Assembly: GCF_029227915.1 (NCBI RefSeq)
Contig: NC_079876.1
Location: 2,916,001-2,980,000 of the forward strand
From: Hydractinia symbiolongicarpus
Taxonomy: Eukaryota > Cnidaria > Hydrozoa > Anthoathecata > Hydractiniidae
DNA length: 64,000 bases
Reading direction: 5' to 3'
The notes under the pieces were generated by a model. The model saw only the letters and a program-made list of their open reading frames with translations. It searched no databases and was not told the DNA's origin. The translations under genes and the position numbers were made by a program. Position 1 is the first letter of the stretch. The number at the start of each line of letters is the position of its first letter. Below are positions 11,642-24,406 of this stretch, in pieces.

Positions 11642-13050
11642 AGGATTTACTGGAAATCGCAGGTTTTCGTTTGCCCGCGATTAAACTTCTTTTATTCAGC
11701 GTCTCATCAAAAATGAAAACATTTTTGAAAACTACAAGTCTCATGCGTTTTAGTGGTGAAAAAATAATTTAAAAAATCCTTCGGGAAATGAGTTTACTCC
11801 CTGGGTACTTTCTTTGTATACTTTTGACTATGCGGGACGAGTCCGGGGCTTACGGGAAATGGCGAGTTTTTCGTTTGCCGGCGATTAAACTTCTTTTATT
11901 CAGCGTCTCATCAAAAATGAAAACATTTTTGAAAACTACAAGTCTCAAGCGTTTTAGTGGTGAAAAGATAATTTAAAAAATCGTTTTGGAAATGAGTTTA
12001 CTCACATGGTACTTTCTTTGTATACATTCGACTATACGGGCCAAGCCGGGATTTACGGGAAATCGCGGGTTTTCGTTTGCCGGCGATTAAACCACTTTCA
12101 TTAAGCGTCTCATCAAAAATGAAAACATTTCAGAAAACTACAAGGCTCATGCGTTTTAGTGGTGAAATAATAATTTAAAAAATCGTTAGGGAAATGAGTT
12201 TACACCCTGGGTACTTTCTTTGTATACTTTTGACTATACGGGCCGAGTCCGGGATTTACGGGAAATCGCGGGTTTTCGTTTGCCGGCGATTAAACTTCTT
12301 TTATTCAGCGTCTCATCAAAAATGAAAACATTTCTGAAAACTACAAGTCTCATGCGTTTTAGTGGTGAAAAAATAATTTAAAAAATCGTTTGGGAAATGA
12401 GTTTACTCACAGGGTACTTTCTTTGTATACATTCGACTATACGGGCCAAGCCCGGGATTTACGGGAAATCGCGGGTTTTCGATTGCCGGCGATTAAACTT
12501 CTTTCATTAACCGTCTCATCAAAAATGAAAACATTTTTGAAAACTAAAAGTCTCATGCGTTGTAGTCGTGAAAAAATAATTTAAAAAATCGTTCGGAAAA
12601 TGAGTTTACTCCCTGGGTACTTTCTTTGTATACTTTTGACTATACGGGCCGAGTCCGGGGTTTACGGGAAATGGCGGGTTTTCGTTTGCCGGCGATTAAA
12701 CTTCTTTTATTCAGCGTCTCATCAAAAATGATAACATTTTTAAAAACTGCAAGTCTCATGCGTTGTAGTGGTGAGAAAATAATTTAAAAAATCGTTCGAA
12801 AAATGAGTTTACTCCTTGGGTAATTTCTTTGTATACTTTTGACTATACGGGCCGAGTCCGGGGTTTACGGGAAATGGCGGGTTTTCGTTTGCCGGCGATT
12901 AAACTTCTTTTATTCAGCGTCTCATCAAAAATGAAAACATTTTTAAAAACTATAAGTCTCATGGGTTTTAGTGGTGAAATAATAATTTAAAAAATCGTTC
13001 GGGAAATGAGTTTACATCCCGGCTCCTTTCTTTACTATACGGGCCGAGTC
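10750..13050 (+). repeat. 1410-bp HOR (7-mer with one S), two copies
   Basis: Segment 10750-11640 recurs at 12160-13050 with shift 1410. This is the neighbouring 1207-bp unit plus exactly one 203-bp monomer. The CCCGGCTCC marker is at 11611 and 13021. Segment 9690-10920 also recurs at 12307-13537 (shift 2617 = 1207 + 1410), so the three units form one family with a one-monomer length difference. Confidence 0.88.
11507..11698 (+). repeat. S monomer 8 (192 bp, CCCGGCTCC subtype)
   Basis: It lies 1207 bp after S monomer 7. Its right part switches to CCAGGATTTACTGG and TTTGCCCGCG, the edge of the shared unit. Confidence 0.92.
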
Positions 13051-13108
13051 CGGGATTTACGGGAAATCGCAGGTTTTCGTTTGCCGGCGATTAAACTTCT
13101 TTTATTCA
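12917..13108 (+). repeat. S monomer 9 (192 bp, CCCGGCTCC subtype)
   Basis: It lies 1410 bp after S monomer 8 and keeps the original GGGATTTACGGG right part and the AAAATTG neighbour. Confidence 0.92.
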
Positions 13109-13264
13109 GCGTCTCATCAAAATTGAAAACATTTTTGAAAACTACAAGTCTCATGCGTTTTAGTGGTGAAAAAATATTTTAAAAAATCGTTCGGGAAATG
13201 AGTTTACTCCCTGGGTACTTTCTTTGTATACTTTTGACTATACGGGCCGAGTCCGGGATTTACG

Positions 13265-15368
13265 GGAAGTCGCGGGTTTTCGTTTGCCGGCGTTTAAACT
13301 TCTTTTATTTAGCGTCTCATCAAAAATGAAAACATTTTTAAAAACTACAAGTCTCATGGGCTTTAGTGGTGAAATAATAATTTAAAAAATCGTTAGGGAA
13401 ATGAGTTTACACCCTGGGTACTTTCTTTGTATACTTTTGACTATACGGGCCGAGTCCGGGATTTACGGGAAATCGCGGGTTTTCGTTTGCCGGCGATTAA
13501 ACTTCTTTTATTCAGCGTCTCATCAAAAATGAAAACATTTTTAAAAACTACAAGTCTCATGCGTTTTAGTGGTGAAAAAATAATTTAAAAAATCGCTCGG
13601 AAAATGAGTTTACTCCCTGGGTACTTTCTTTGTATACTTTTGATTATACTGGCCGAGTCCAGGGTTTACGGGAAATGGCGGGTTTTCGTTTGCCGGCGAA
13701 TAAACTTCTTTTATTCAGCGTCTCATCAAAAATGAAAACATTTTTAAAAACTACAAGTCTCATGGGCTTTAGTGGTGAAATAATAATTTAAAAAATCGTT
13801 CGGGAAAAGAGTTTACACCCTGGGTTCTTTCTTTGTATACTTTTGACTATACGGGCCGAGTCCGGGATTTACTGGAAATCGCAGGTTTTCGTTTGCCCGC
13901 GATTAAACTTCTTTTATTCAGCGTCTCATCAAAAATGAAAACATTTTTGAAAACTACAAGTCTCATGCGTTTTAGTGGTGAAAAAATAATTTAAAAAATC
14001 GTTCGGGAAATGAGTTTACTCCCTGGGTACTTTCTTTGTATACTTTTGACTATGCGGGCCGAGTCCGGGGTTTACGGGAAATGGCGGGTTTTTCGTTTGC
14101 CGGCGATTAAACTTCTTTTATTCAGCGTCTCATCAAAAATGAAAACATTTTTGAAAACTACAAGTCTCAAGCGTTTTAGTGGTGAAAAGATAATTTAAAA
14201 AATCGTTTTGGAAATGAGTTTACTCACATGGTACTTTCTTTGTATACATTCGACTATACGGGCCAAGCCCGGGATTTACGGGAAATCGCGGGTTTTCGTT
14301 TGCCGGCGATTAAACCACTTTCATTAAGCGTCTCATCAAAAATGAAAACATTTCAGAAAACTACAAGGCTCATGCGTTTTAGTGGTGAAAAAATAATTTA
14401 AAAATTCGTTCGGGAAATGAGTTTACTCACTGGGTACTTTCCTTGTATACTTTTGACTATGCGGGCCGAGTCCGAGATTTACGGGAAATGGCGGGTTTTT
14501 CGTTTGCCGGCGATTAAACTTCTTTTATTCAGCGTCTCATCAAAAATGAAAACATTTTTGAAAACTACAAGTCTCAAGCGTTTTAGTGGTGAAAAGATAA
14601 TTTAAAAAATCGTTTTGGAAATGAGTTTACTCACATGGTACTTTCTTTGTATACATTCGACTATACGGGCCAAGCCCGGGATTTACGGGAAGTCGCGGGT
14701 TTTCGTTTGCCGGCGTTTAAACTTCTTTTATTTAGCGTCTCATCAAAAATGAAAACATTTTTAAAAACTACAAGTCTCATGGGCTTTAGTGGTGAAATAA
14801 TAATTTAAAAAATCGTTAGGGAAATGAGTTTACACCCTGGGTACTTTCTTTGTATACTTTTGACTATACGGGCCGAGTCCGGGATTTACGGGAAATCGCG
14901 GGTTTTCGTTTGCCGGCGATTAAACTTCTTTTATTCAGCGTCTCATCAAAAATGAAAACATTTTTAAAAACTACAAGTCTCATGCGTTTTAGTGGTGAAA
15001 AAATAATTTAAAAAATCGTTCGGGAAATGAGTTTACTCCCTGGGTACTTTCTTTGTATACTTTTGATTATACGGGCCGAGTCCAGGTTTTACGGGAAATG
15101 GCGGGTTTTCGTTTGCCGGCGAATAAACTTCTTCTATTCAGCGTCTCATCAAAAATGAAAACATTTTTAAAAACTACAAGTCTCATGGGCTTTAGTGGTG
15201 AAATAATAATTTAAAAAATCGTTAGGGAAGTGAGTTTACACCCTGGGTACTTTCTTTGTATACTTTTGACTATACGGGCCGAGTCCGGGATTTACTGGAA
15301 ATCGCAGGTTTTCGTTTGCCCGCGATTAAACTTCTTTTATTCAGCGTCTCATCAAAAATGAAAACATT
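13265..15368 (+). repeat. 1423-bp duplication (7-mer)
   Basis: Segment 13265-13945 recurs at 14688-15368. TTTAGCGTCT is at 13308 and 14731 (shift 1423), next to GGCGTTTAAAC and followed by ATCGTTAGGG and GATTATAC variants. It contains no S monomer, in keeping with a value close to 7 x 203. Confidence 0.85.
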
Positions 15369-16113
15369 TTTAAAAACTACAAGTCTCATGCGTTTTAGTG
15401 GTGAAAAAATAATTTAAAAAATCGTTCGGGAAGTGAGTTTACACCCTGGGTACTTTCTTTGTATACTTTTGACTATACCGGCCGAGTCCGGGATTTACTG
15501 GAAATCGCAGGTTTTCGTTTGCCCGCGATTAAACTTCTTTTATTCAGCGTCTCATCAAAAATGAAAACATTTTTGAAAACTACAAGTCTCATGCGTTTTA
15601 GTGGTGAAAAAATAATTTAAAAAATCGTTCGGGAAATGAGTTTACTCCCTGGGTACTTTCTTTGTATACTTTTGACTATGCGGGACGAGTCCGGGGTTTA
15701 CGGGAAATGGCGAGTTTTTCGTTTGCCGGCGATTAAACTTCTTTTATTCAGCGTCTCATCAAAAATGAAAACATTTTTGAAAACTACAAGTCTCAAGCGT
15801 TTTAGTGGTGAAAAGATAATTTAAAAAATCGTTTTGGAAATGAGTTTACTCACATGGTACTTTCTTTGTATACATTCGACTATACGGGCCAAGCCCGGGA
15901 TTTACGGGAAATCGCGGGTTTTCGTTTGCCGGCGATTAAACCACTTTCATTAAGCGTCTCATCAAAAATGAAAACATTTCAGAAAACTACAAGGCTCATG
16001 CGTTTTAGTGGTGAAAAAATAATTTAAAAATTCGTTCGGGAAATGAGTTTACTCACTGGGTACTTTCCTTGTATACTTTTGACTATGCGGGCCGAGTCCG
16101 AGATTTACGGGAA
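13790..16113 (+). repeat. 1626-bp duplication (8-mer)
   Basis: Segment 13790-14487 recurs at 15416-16113, one monomer longer than the overlapping 1423-bp shift. Shared markers are GGTTTTTCG (an extra T), TCTCAAGCGTTTTAG, CACATGGTAC and CATTTCAGAAAAC. Inside it, 14073-14285 recurs at 14480-14692 (shift 407), a dimer step. Confidence 0.85.
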
Positions 16114-16160
16114 ATCGCGGGTTTTCGTTTGCCGGCGATCGATTAAACTTCTTTTATCAG
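15954..16160 (+). repeat. L monomer 3 (207 bp)
   Basis: It has the CGATCGAT insertion plus CTTTTATCAGGCG at the monomer junction, a marker shared only with L monomer 4. Confidence 0.92.
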
Positions 16161-17276
16161 GCGTCTCATCAAAAATGAAAACATTTTTAAAAACTACAAG
16201 TCTCATGGGCTTTAGTGGTGAAATAATATTTTAAATAATCGTTTGGGAAATGAGTTTACTCCCTGGGTACTTTCTTTGTATACTTTTGATTATACGGGCC
16301 GAGTCCGGGATTTACGGGAAATCGCAGGTTTTCGTTTGCCGGCGATTAAACTTCTTTTATTCAGCGTCTCATCAAAAATGAAAACATTTTTAAAAACTAC
16401 AAGTCTCATGGGCTTTAGTAGTGAAATAATAATTTAAAAAATCGTTCGGGAAGTGAGTTTACACCCAGGGTACTTTCTTTGTATACTTTTGACTATACGG
16501 GCCGAGTCCGGAATTTACTGGAAATCGCAGGTTTTCGTTTGCCCGCGATTAAACTTCTTTTATTCAGCGTCTCATCAAAAATGAAAACATTTTTGAAAAC
16601 TACAAGTCTCATGCGTTTTAGTGGTGAAAAAATAATTAAAAAATCGTTCGGGAAATGAGTTTACTCACTGGGTACTTTCCTTGTATACTTTTGACTATGC
16701 GGGCCGAGTCCGAGATTTACGGGAAATCGCGGGTTTTCGTTTGCCGGCGATCGATTAAACTTCTTTTATCAGGCGTCTCATCAAAAATGAAAACATTTTT
16801 AAAAACTACAAGTCTCATGGGCTTTAGTGGTGAAATAATATTTTAAATAATCGTTTGGGAAATGAGTTTACTCCCTGGGTACTTTCTTTGTATACTTTTG
16901 ATTATACGGGCCGAGTCCGGGATTTACGGGAAATCGCAGGTTTTCGTCCGCCGGCGATTAAACTTCTTTTATTCAGCGTCTCATCAAAAATGAAAACATT
17001 TTTAAAAACTACAAGTCTCATGGGCTTTAGTAGTGAAATAATAATTTAAAAAATCGTTCGGGAAGTGAGTTTACACCCTGGGTACTTTCTTTGTATACTT
17101 TTGACTATACGGGCCGAGTCCGGAATTTACTGGAAATCGCAGGTTTTCGTTTGCCCGCGATTAAACTTCTTTTATTCAGCGTCTCATCAAAAATGAAAAC
17201 ATTTTTGAAAACTACAAGTCTCATGCGTTTTAGTGGTGAAAAAATAATTAAAAAATCGTTCGGGAAATGAGTTTAC
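16035..17276 (+). repeat. 612-bp tandem duplication (3-mer containing an L monomer)
   Basis: Segment 16035-16664 recurs at 16647-17276 with shift 612 (609 plus the 4-bp L insertion minus a 1-bp deletion). Markers are TTTTATCAGGCG at about 16150 and 16762, AGTAGTGAAATAAT, and AATAATTAAAAAATCG (one T short). The copies differ at very few sites, so this duplication looks recent. Confidence 0.88.
16567..16772 (+). repeat. L monomer 4 (206 bp)
   Basis: It is the 612-bp partner of L monomer 3 and one base shorter because of AATAATTAAAAAATCG. Confidence 0.92.
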
Positions 17277-18514
17277 TCCCTGGGTACTTTCTTTGTATAC
17301 TTTTGACTATGCGGGCCGAGTCCGGGGTTTACGGGAAATGACGGGTTTTCGTTTGCCGGCGATTAAACTTCTTTTATTCAGCGTCTCATCAAAAATGAAA
17401 ACATTTTTAAAAAAAAAAACTACAAGTCTCATGCGTTTTAGTAGTGAAAAGATAATTTAAAAAATCGTTTTGGAAATGAGTTTACTCACATGGTACTTTC
17501 TTTGTATACTTTTGACTATACGGGCCGAGTCCGGGATTTACGGGAAATCGCAGGTTTTCGTTTGCCGCCGATTAAACTTCTTTTATTCAGCGTCTCATCA
17601 AAAATGAAAACATTTTTGAAAACTACAAGTCTCATGCGTTTTAGTGGTGAAAAAATAATTTATAAAATCGTTCGGGAAATGAGTTTACTCCCTGGGTACT
17701 TTCTTTGTATACTTTTGACTATACGGGCCGAGTCCGGGATTTACGGGAAATCGCGGGTTTTCGTTTGTCGGCGATCGATTAAACTTCTTTTATTCAGCGT
17801 CTCATCAAAAATGAAAACATTTTTAAAAACTACAAGTCTCATGGGCTTTAGTGGTGAAATAATATTTTAAATAATCGTTTGGGAAATGAGTTTACTCCCT
17901 GGGTACTTTCTTTGTATTCTTTTGACTATACGGGTCGAGTCCGGGATTTACGGGAAATCGCAGGTGTTCGTTTGCCGGCGATTAAACTTCTTTTATTCAG
18001 CGTCTCATCAAAAATGAAAACATTTTTGAAAACTACAAGTCCCATGCGTTTTAGTGGTGAAAAAACAATTTATAAAATCGTTCGGGAAATAAGTTTACTC
18101 CCTGGGTACTTTCTTTGTATACTTTTGATTATACGGGCCGAGTCCGGGATTTACGGGAAGTCGCGGGTTTTCGTTTGCCGGCGATTAAACTTCTTTTATT
18201 CAGCGTCTCATCAAAAATGAAAATATTTTTAAATACTACAAGTCTCATGGGCTTTAGTGGTGAAATAATATTTTAAAAAATCGTTCGGGAAATGAGTTTA
18301 CACCCTGGGTACTTTCTTTGTATACTTTTGACCATACCGGCCGAGTCCGGGATTTACTGGAAATCGCAGGTTTTCGTTTGCCCGCGATTAAACTTCTTTT
18401 ATTCAGCGTCTCATCAAAAATGAAAACATTTTTGAAAACTACAAGTCTCATGCGTTTTGGTGGTGAAAAAATAATTTAAAAAATCGTTCGGGAAATGAGT
18501 TTACTCCCTGGGTA
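17277..18514 (+). repeat. Satellite stretch with a distant twin at 47.1-48.1 kb
   Basis: An 11-A run near 17408 (normally 5) lengthens one monomer. From about 17500 to 18470 the order and private variants (AATTTATAAAATCG, GATCGATT, AATATTTTAAATAATCG, TTTTTAAATACTAC) match 47090-48060 with shift 29592. Two monomers here lack the usual TAA near phase 72, which produces long ORFs that I do not regard as genes. Confidence 0.82.
17590..17796 (+). repeat. L monomer 5 (207 bp)
   Basis: It has CGTTTGTCGGCGATCGATT and AATTTATAAAATCG. It corresponds to L monomer 8 at shift 29592. Confidence 0.92.
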
Positions 18515-19152
18515 CTTTCTTTGTATACTTTTGACTATGCGGGCCGAGTCCGGGGTTAACGGGAAATGGCGGGTTTTCGTTTGCCGGCGATTAAACTTCT
18601 TTTATTCAGCGTCTCATCAAAAATGAAAACATTTTTGAAAACTACAAGTCTCAAGCGTTTTAGTGGTGAAAAGATAATTTAAAAAATCGTTTTGGAAATG
18701 AGTTTACTCACATGGTACTTTCTTTGTATACATTCGACTATACGGGCCAAGCCCGTGATTTACGGGAAATCGCGGGTTTTCGTTTGAAGGCGAGTAAACC
18801 ACTTTCATTAAGTGTCTCATCAAAAATGAAAACATTTCTGAAAACTACAAGTCTCATGCGTTTTAGTGGTGAAAAAATAATTTAAAAATTCGTTCGGGAA
18901 ATGAGTTTATTCACTGGGTACTTTCCTTGTATACTTTTGACTATGCGGGCCGAGTCCGGGGTTAACGGGAAATGGCGGGTTTTCGTTTGCCGGCGATTGA
19001 ACTTCTTTTATTCAGCGTCTCATCAAAAATGAAAACATTTTTGAAAACTACAAGTCTCAAGCGTTTTAGTGGTGAAAAGATAATTTAAAAAATCGTTTTG
19101 GAAATGAGTTTACTCACATGGTACTTTCTTTGTATACATTCGACTATACGGG
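18515..19152 (+). repeat. 406-bp tandem duplication (dimer)
   Basis: The marker CGGGGTTAAC (TTAAC in place of TTTAC) is at 18551 and 18957, shift 406. Homology spans about 18515-18746 and 18921-19152, including TCTCAAGCG and CACATGGTAC. Copies separate where CCAAGCCCG becomes CCGAGTCCG. Confidence 0.84.
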
Positions 19153-22100
19153 CCGAGTCCGGGATTTACGGGAAATCGCGGGTTTTCGTTTGCCGGCGAT
19201 TAAACTTCTTTTATTCAGCGTCTCATCAAAAATGAAAACATTTTTAAAAACTACAAGTCTCATGGGCTTTAGTGGTGAAATAAAAATTTAAATAATCGTT
19301 TAGGAAATGAGTTTACTCCCTGGGTACTTTTTTTGTATACTTTTGACTATACGGGCCGAGTCCGGGATTTACGGGAAATCGCAGGTTTCGTTTCCCGGCT
19401 ATTAAACTTCTTTTATTCAGCGTCTCATCAAAAATGAAAACATTTTTGAAAACTACAAGTCTCATGCGTTTTAGTGGTGAAAAAATAATTTAAAAAATCG
19501 TTCTGGAAATGAGTTTACTCCCTGGGTACTTTTTTTGTATACTTTTGACTATACGGGCCGAGTCCGGGATTTACGGGAAATCGCAGGTTTCGTTTCCCGG
19601 CTATTAAACTTCTTTTATTCAGCGTCTCATCAAAAATGAAAACATTTTTGAAAACTACAAGTCTCATGCGTTTTAGTGGTGAAAAAATAATTTAAAAAAT
19701 CGTTCTGGAAATGAGTTTACTCCCTGGGTACTTTCTTTGTATACTTTTGACTATACGGGCCGAGTCCGGGATTTACGGGAAATCGCAGGTTTTCGTTTGC
19801 CGGCGATTAAACTGCTTTTATTCAGCGTCTCATCAAAAATGAAAACATTTTTGAAAACTACAAGTCTCATGCGTTCTAGTGGTGAAAAAATAATTTAAAA
19901 AATCGTTCGGGAAATGAGTTTGCTCCGTGGGTACTTTCTTTGTATACTTTTGACTATACGGGCCAAGCCGGGATTTACGGGAAATTGCGGGTTTTCGTTT
20001 GCCGGCGATTAAACTTCTTTTATTCAGCGTTTCATCAAAAATGAAAACATTTTTAAAAACTACAAGTCTTATGCATTTTAGTGGTGAAAAAATAATTTAA
20101 AAAATCGTTCTGGAAACGAGTTTACTCACAGGGTACTTTCTTTGTATACATTCGACTATACGGGCCAAGCCCGGGATTTACGTGAAATCGCGGGTTTTCG
20201 TTTTCCGGCGATTAAACCTCTTTCATTAAGCGTCTCATCAAAAATGAAAAAATTTTTAAATACTACAAGTCTCTTGCGTTTTAGTGGTGAAAAAATAATT
20301 TAAAAAATCGTTCGGGAAATGAGTTTACTCCCTGGGTACTTTCTTTGTATACTTTTGATTATACGGGCCGAGTCCGGGATTTACGGGAAATCGCGGATTT
20401 TCGTTTGCCGGCGATTAAACTTCTTTTATTCAGCGTCCCATCAAATATGAAAATATTTTTGAAAACTACAAGTCTCATGCGTTTAGTGGTAAAAAAATAA
20501 TATAAAAAATCGTTCAGGAAATGAGTTTACTCCATGGGTACTTTCTTTGTATACTTTTGACTATACCGGTCGAGTCCGGAGTTTACGGGAAATGGCGAGT
20601 TTTCGTTTGCCGGCGATTAAACTTCTTTTATTCAGCGTCTCATCAATAATGAAAACATTTTTGAAAACTACAAGTTTCATGCGTTTTAGTGGTGAAAAGA
20701 TAATTTAAAAAATCGTTTTGGAAATGAGTTTACTCACAGGGTACTTTCTTTGTATACATTCGACTATACGGGCCAAGCCCGGGATTTACGGGAAATCGCG
20801 GGTTTTCGTTTGAAGGCGAGTAAACCACTTTCATTAAGTGTCTCATCAAAAATGAAAACATTTCTGAAAACTACAAGTCTCATGCGTTTTAGTGGTGAAA
20901 AAATAATTTAAAAATTCGTTCGGGAAATGAGTTTATTCACTGGGTACTTTCCTTGTATACTTTTGACTATACGGGCCGAGTCCGGGATTTACGGGAAATC
21001 GCGGGTTTTCGTTTGCCGGCGATTAAACTTCTTTTATTCAGCGTCTCATCAAAAATGAAAACATTTTTAAAAACTACAAGTCTCATGGGCTTTAGTGGTG
21101 AAATAAAAATTTAAATAATCGTTTAGGAAAAGAGTTTACTCCCTGGGTACTTTCTTTGTATACTTTTGACTATACGGGCCGAGTCCGGGATTTACGGGAA
21201 ATCGCAGGTTTCGTTTCCCGGCGATTAAACTTCTTTTATTCAGCGTCTCATCAAAAATGAGAACATTTTTGAAAACTACAAGTCTCATGCGTTTTATTGG
21301 TGAAAAAATAATTTAAAAAATCGTTCTGGAAATGAGTTTACTCCCTGGGTACTTTCTTTGTATACTTTTGACTATACTGGCCGAGTCCGGGATTTACGGG
21401 AAATCGCATGTTTTCGTTTGCCGGCGATTAAACTGCTTTTATTCAGCGTCTCATCAAAAATGAAAACATTTTTGAAAACTACAAGTCTCATGCGTTCTAG
21501 TGGTGAAAAAATAATTTAAAAAATCGTTCGGGAAATGAGTTTGCTCCCTGGGTACTTTCTTTGTATACTTTTGACTATACGGGCCAAGCCGGGATTTACG
21601 GGAAATTGCGGGTTTTCGTTTGCCGGCGATTAAACTTCTTTTATTCAGCGTTTCATCAAAAATGAAAACATTTTTAAAAACTACAAGTCTTATGCATTTT
21701 AGTGGTGAAAAAATAATTTAAAAAATCGTTCTGGAAACGAGTTTACTCACAGGTTACTTTCTTTGTATACATTCGACTATACGGGCCAAGCCCGGGATTT
21801 ACGTGAAATCGCGGGTTTTCGTTTTCCGGCGATTAAACCTCTTTCATTAAGCGTCTCATCAAAAATGAAAATAATTTTAAGTACTACAAGTCTCTTGCGT
21901 TTTAGTGGTGAAAAAATAATTTAAAAAATCGTTCGGGAAATGAGTTTACTCCCTGGGTACTTTCTTTGTATACTTTTGATTATACGGGCCGAGTCCGGGA
22001 TTTACGGGAAATCGCGGATTTTCGTTTGCCGGCGATTAAACTTCTTTTATTCAGCGTCCCATCAAATATGAAAATATTTTTGAAAAGTACAAGTCTCATG

Positions 22101-22431
22101 CGTTTAGTGGTAAAAAAATAATATAAAAAATCGTTCAGGAAATGAGTTTACTCCATGGGTACTTTCTTTGTATACTTTTGACTATACCGGTCGAGTCCGG
22201 AGTTTACGGGAAATGGCGGGTTTTCATTTGCCGGCGATTAAACTTCTTTTATTCAGCGTCTCATCAAAAATGAAAACATTTTTGAAAACTACAAGTTTCA
22301 TGCGTTTTAGTGGTGAAAAGATAATTTAAAAAATCGTTTTGGAAATGAGTTTACTCACAGGGTACTTTCTTTGTATACATTCGACTATACGGGCCAAGCC
22401 CGGGATTTACGGGAAATCGCGGGTTTTCGTT
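19140..22431 (+). repeat. 1621/1823-bp HOR (8- or 9-mer), two copies
   Basis: Segment 19140-20810 recurs at 20963-22431. GAAATAAAAATTTAAATAATC shows shift 1823, while GAGTTTGCTCC (19916 and 21537) shows shift 1621. The difference is the 202-bp monomer duplicated only in the first copy. Copies separate where CGTTTGAAGGCGAG becomes CGTTTGCTGGCG. Confidence 0.85.
19305..19732 (+). repeat. Single-monomer duplication, 202 bp
   Basis: Two successive monomers share GTACTTTTTTTGTATAC and GCAGGTTTCGTTTCCCGGCT (at 19381 and 19583). This extra monomer explains why the next HOR shows shift 1823 on its left side and 1621 on its right side. Confidence 0.86.
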
Positions 22432-23876
22432 TGCTGGCGATTAAACCACTTTCATTTAGCGTCTCATCAAAAATGAAAACATTTCTTAAACTACAAGTCT
22501 CATGCGTTTTAGTGGTGAAAAAATAAATTAAAAAATCGTTCGGGAAATGAGTTTACTCACAGGGTACTTTCTTTGTATACATTCGACTATACGGGCAAAG
22601 CACGGGATTTACGGCAAATCGCGGGTTTTCGATTGCCGGCGATTAAACTTCTTTCATTAACCGTCTCATCAAAAATGAAAACATTTTTGAAAACTACAAG
22701 TCTCATGCGTTTTAGTGGTGAAAAAAAAAATTAAAAATTCGTTCGGGAAATGAGTTTACTCCCTGGGTACTTTCTTTGTATACATTCGACTATACGGCCA
22801 AGCCCGGTATTTACGGGAAATCGCGGGATTTCGTTTGCCGGCGATTAAACCTCTTTCATTAAGCGTCTCATCAAAAATGAAAACAGTTTTGAAAACTACA
22901 AGTCTCATGCGTTGTAGTGGTGAAAAAATAATTTAAAAAATCGTTCGGAAATGAGTTTACTCCCTGGGTACTTTCTTTGTATAATTTTGACTATACGGGC
23001 CCAGTCCGGGGTTTACGGGAAATGGCGGGTTTTCGTTTGCCGGCGATTAAACTTCTTTTATTCAGCGTCTCATCAAAAATGAAAACATTTTTAAAAACTA
23101 CAAGTCTCATGCGTTGTAGTGGTGAGAAAATAATTTAAAAAATCGTTCGGAAAATGAGTTTACTCCCTGGGTAATTTCTTTGTATACTTTTGACTATACG
23201 GGCCGAGTCCGGGATTTACGGGAAATGGCGGGTTTTCGTTTACCGGCGATTAAACTGCTTTTATTCAGCGTCTCATCAAAAATGAAAACATTTTTAAAAA
23301 CTACAAGTCTTATGCATTTAAGTGGTGAAAAAATAATTTAAAAAATCGTGCTGGAAACGAGTTTACTCACATGGTACTTCCTTTGTATACATTCGACTAT
23401 ACGGGCCAAGCCCGGGATTTACGGGAAATGACGGGTTTTCGTTTTCCGGCGATTAAACCTCTTTCATTAAGCGTCTCATCAAAAATGAAAACATTTTTGA
23501 AAACTACAAGTCTCATGCGTTTTAGTTGTGAAAAAAAAATTTAAAAAATCGTTCGGGAATTGAGTTTACTCCCTGTGTACTTTCTTTGTATACATTCGAC
23601 TATACGGACCAAGCCCCGGATTTACGGGAAAACGCGGGATTCCGTTTGCCGGCGATTAAACCTCTTTCATTAAGCGTCTCATCAAAAATGAAAATATTTT
23701 TGAAAACTACAAGTCTCATGCGTTTTAGTGGTGAAAAAATAATTTAAAAAATCGTTCGGGAAATGAGTTTACTCCCTGGGTACTTTCTTTGTATACTTTT
23801 GATTATACGGGCCGAGTCCGGGATATACGGGAAATCGCGGATTTTCGTTTGCCGGCGATTAAACTTCTTTTATTCA

Positions 23877-24080
23877 GCGTCCAATCAAATATGAAAATAT
23901 TTTTGAAAACTACAAGTCTCATGCGTTTAGTGGTAAAAAAAAAAAATATAAAAAATCGTTCGGGAAATGAGTTTACTCCCTGGGTACTTTCTTTGTATAC
24001 TTTTGACTATACCGGTCGAGTCCGGGGTTTACGGGAAATGGCGGGTTTTGGTTTGCCGGCGATTAAACTTCTTTTATTTA
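23877..24080 (+). repeat. Reference V-variant monomer (CCAATCAAATATG class)
   Basis: The start reads GCGTCCAATCAAATATG and the A/T-rich part contains GCGTTTAGTGGT followed by a long A-run and TATAAAAAATCG. The A-run differs between copies by one or two bases, which accounts for 1-bp differences between otherwise equal HOR shifts (6489 versus 6490). V copies with CCAATC or CCCATC recur at about 20.4, 22.1, 25.1, 25.7, 28.5, 30.4, 31.4, 33.6, 34.6, 36.5, 37.5, 38.9, 39.9, 48.6, 52.7, 53.7, 58.9, 60.0 and 62.0 kb. They are absent from 0-20 kb. Confidence 0.85.
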
Positions 24081-24406
24081 GCGTCTCATCAAAAATGAAA
24101 ACATTTTTGAAAACTACAAGTCTCATGCGTTTTAGTGGTGAAAAGATAATTTTAAAAATCGCTTTGGAAATGAGTTTACTCACAGGGTACTTTCTTTGTA
24201 TACATTCGACTATACGGGCCAAGCCCGGGATTTACGGGAAATCGCGGGTTTTCGTTTGCTGGCGATTAAACCACTTTCATTAAGCGTCTCATCAAAAATG
24301 AAAACATTTCTGAAAACTACAAGTCTCATGCGTTTTAGTGGTGAAAAAATAATTTAAAAAATCGTTCGGGAAATGAGTTTACTCACAGGGTACTTTCTTT
24401 GTATAC

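Noticed and set aside
24007-24222. Minus-strand 71-codon ORFs recurring at 25834, 30496, 33742, 36580 and 39015
   Set aside because: They are antisense of V/B monomer pairs, and their spacing equals the HOR shifts (1827, 3246, 2838, 2435). There is no independent evidence of coding.
23789-24283. 164-codon ORF, repeated at 25616-26110
   Set aside because: It crosses three monomers in shifting frames through long A-runs, and its copies are the two halves of the 1827-bp duplication. It is a by-product of the satellite.
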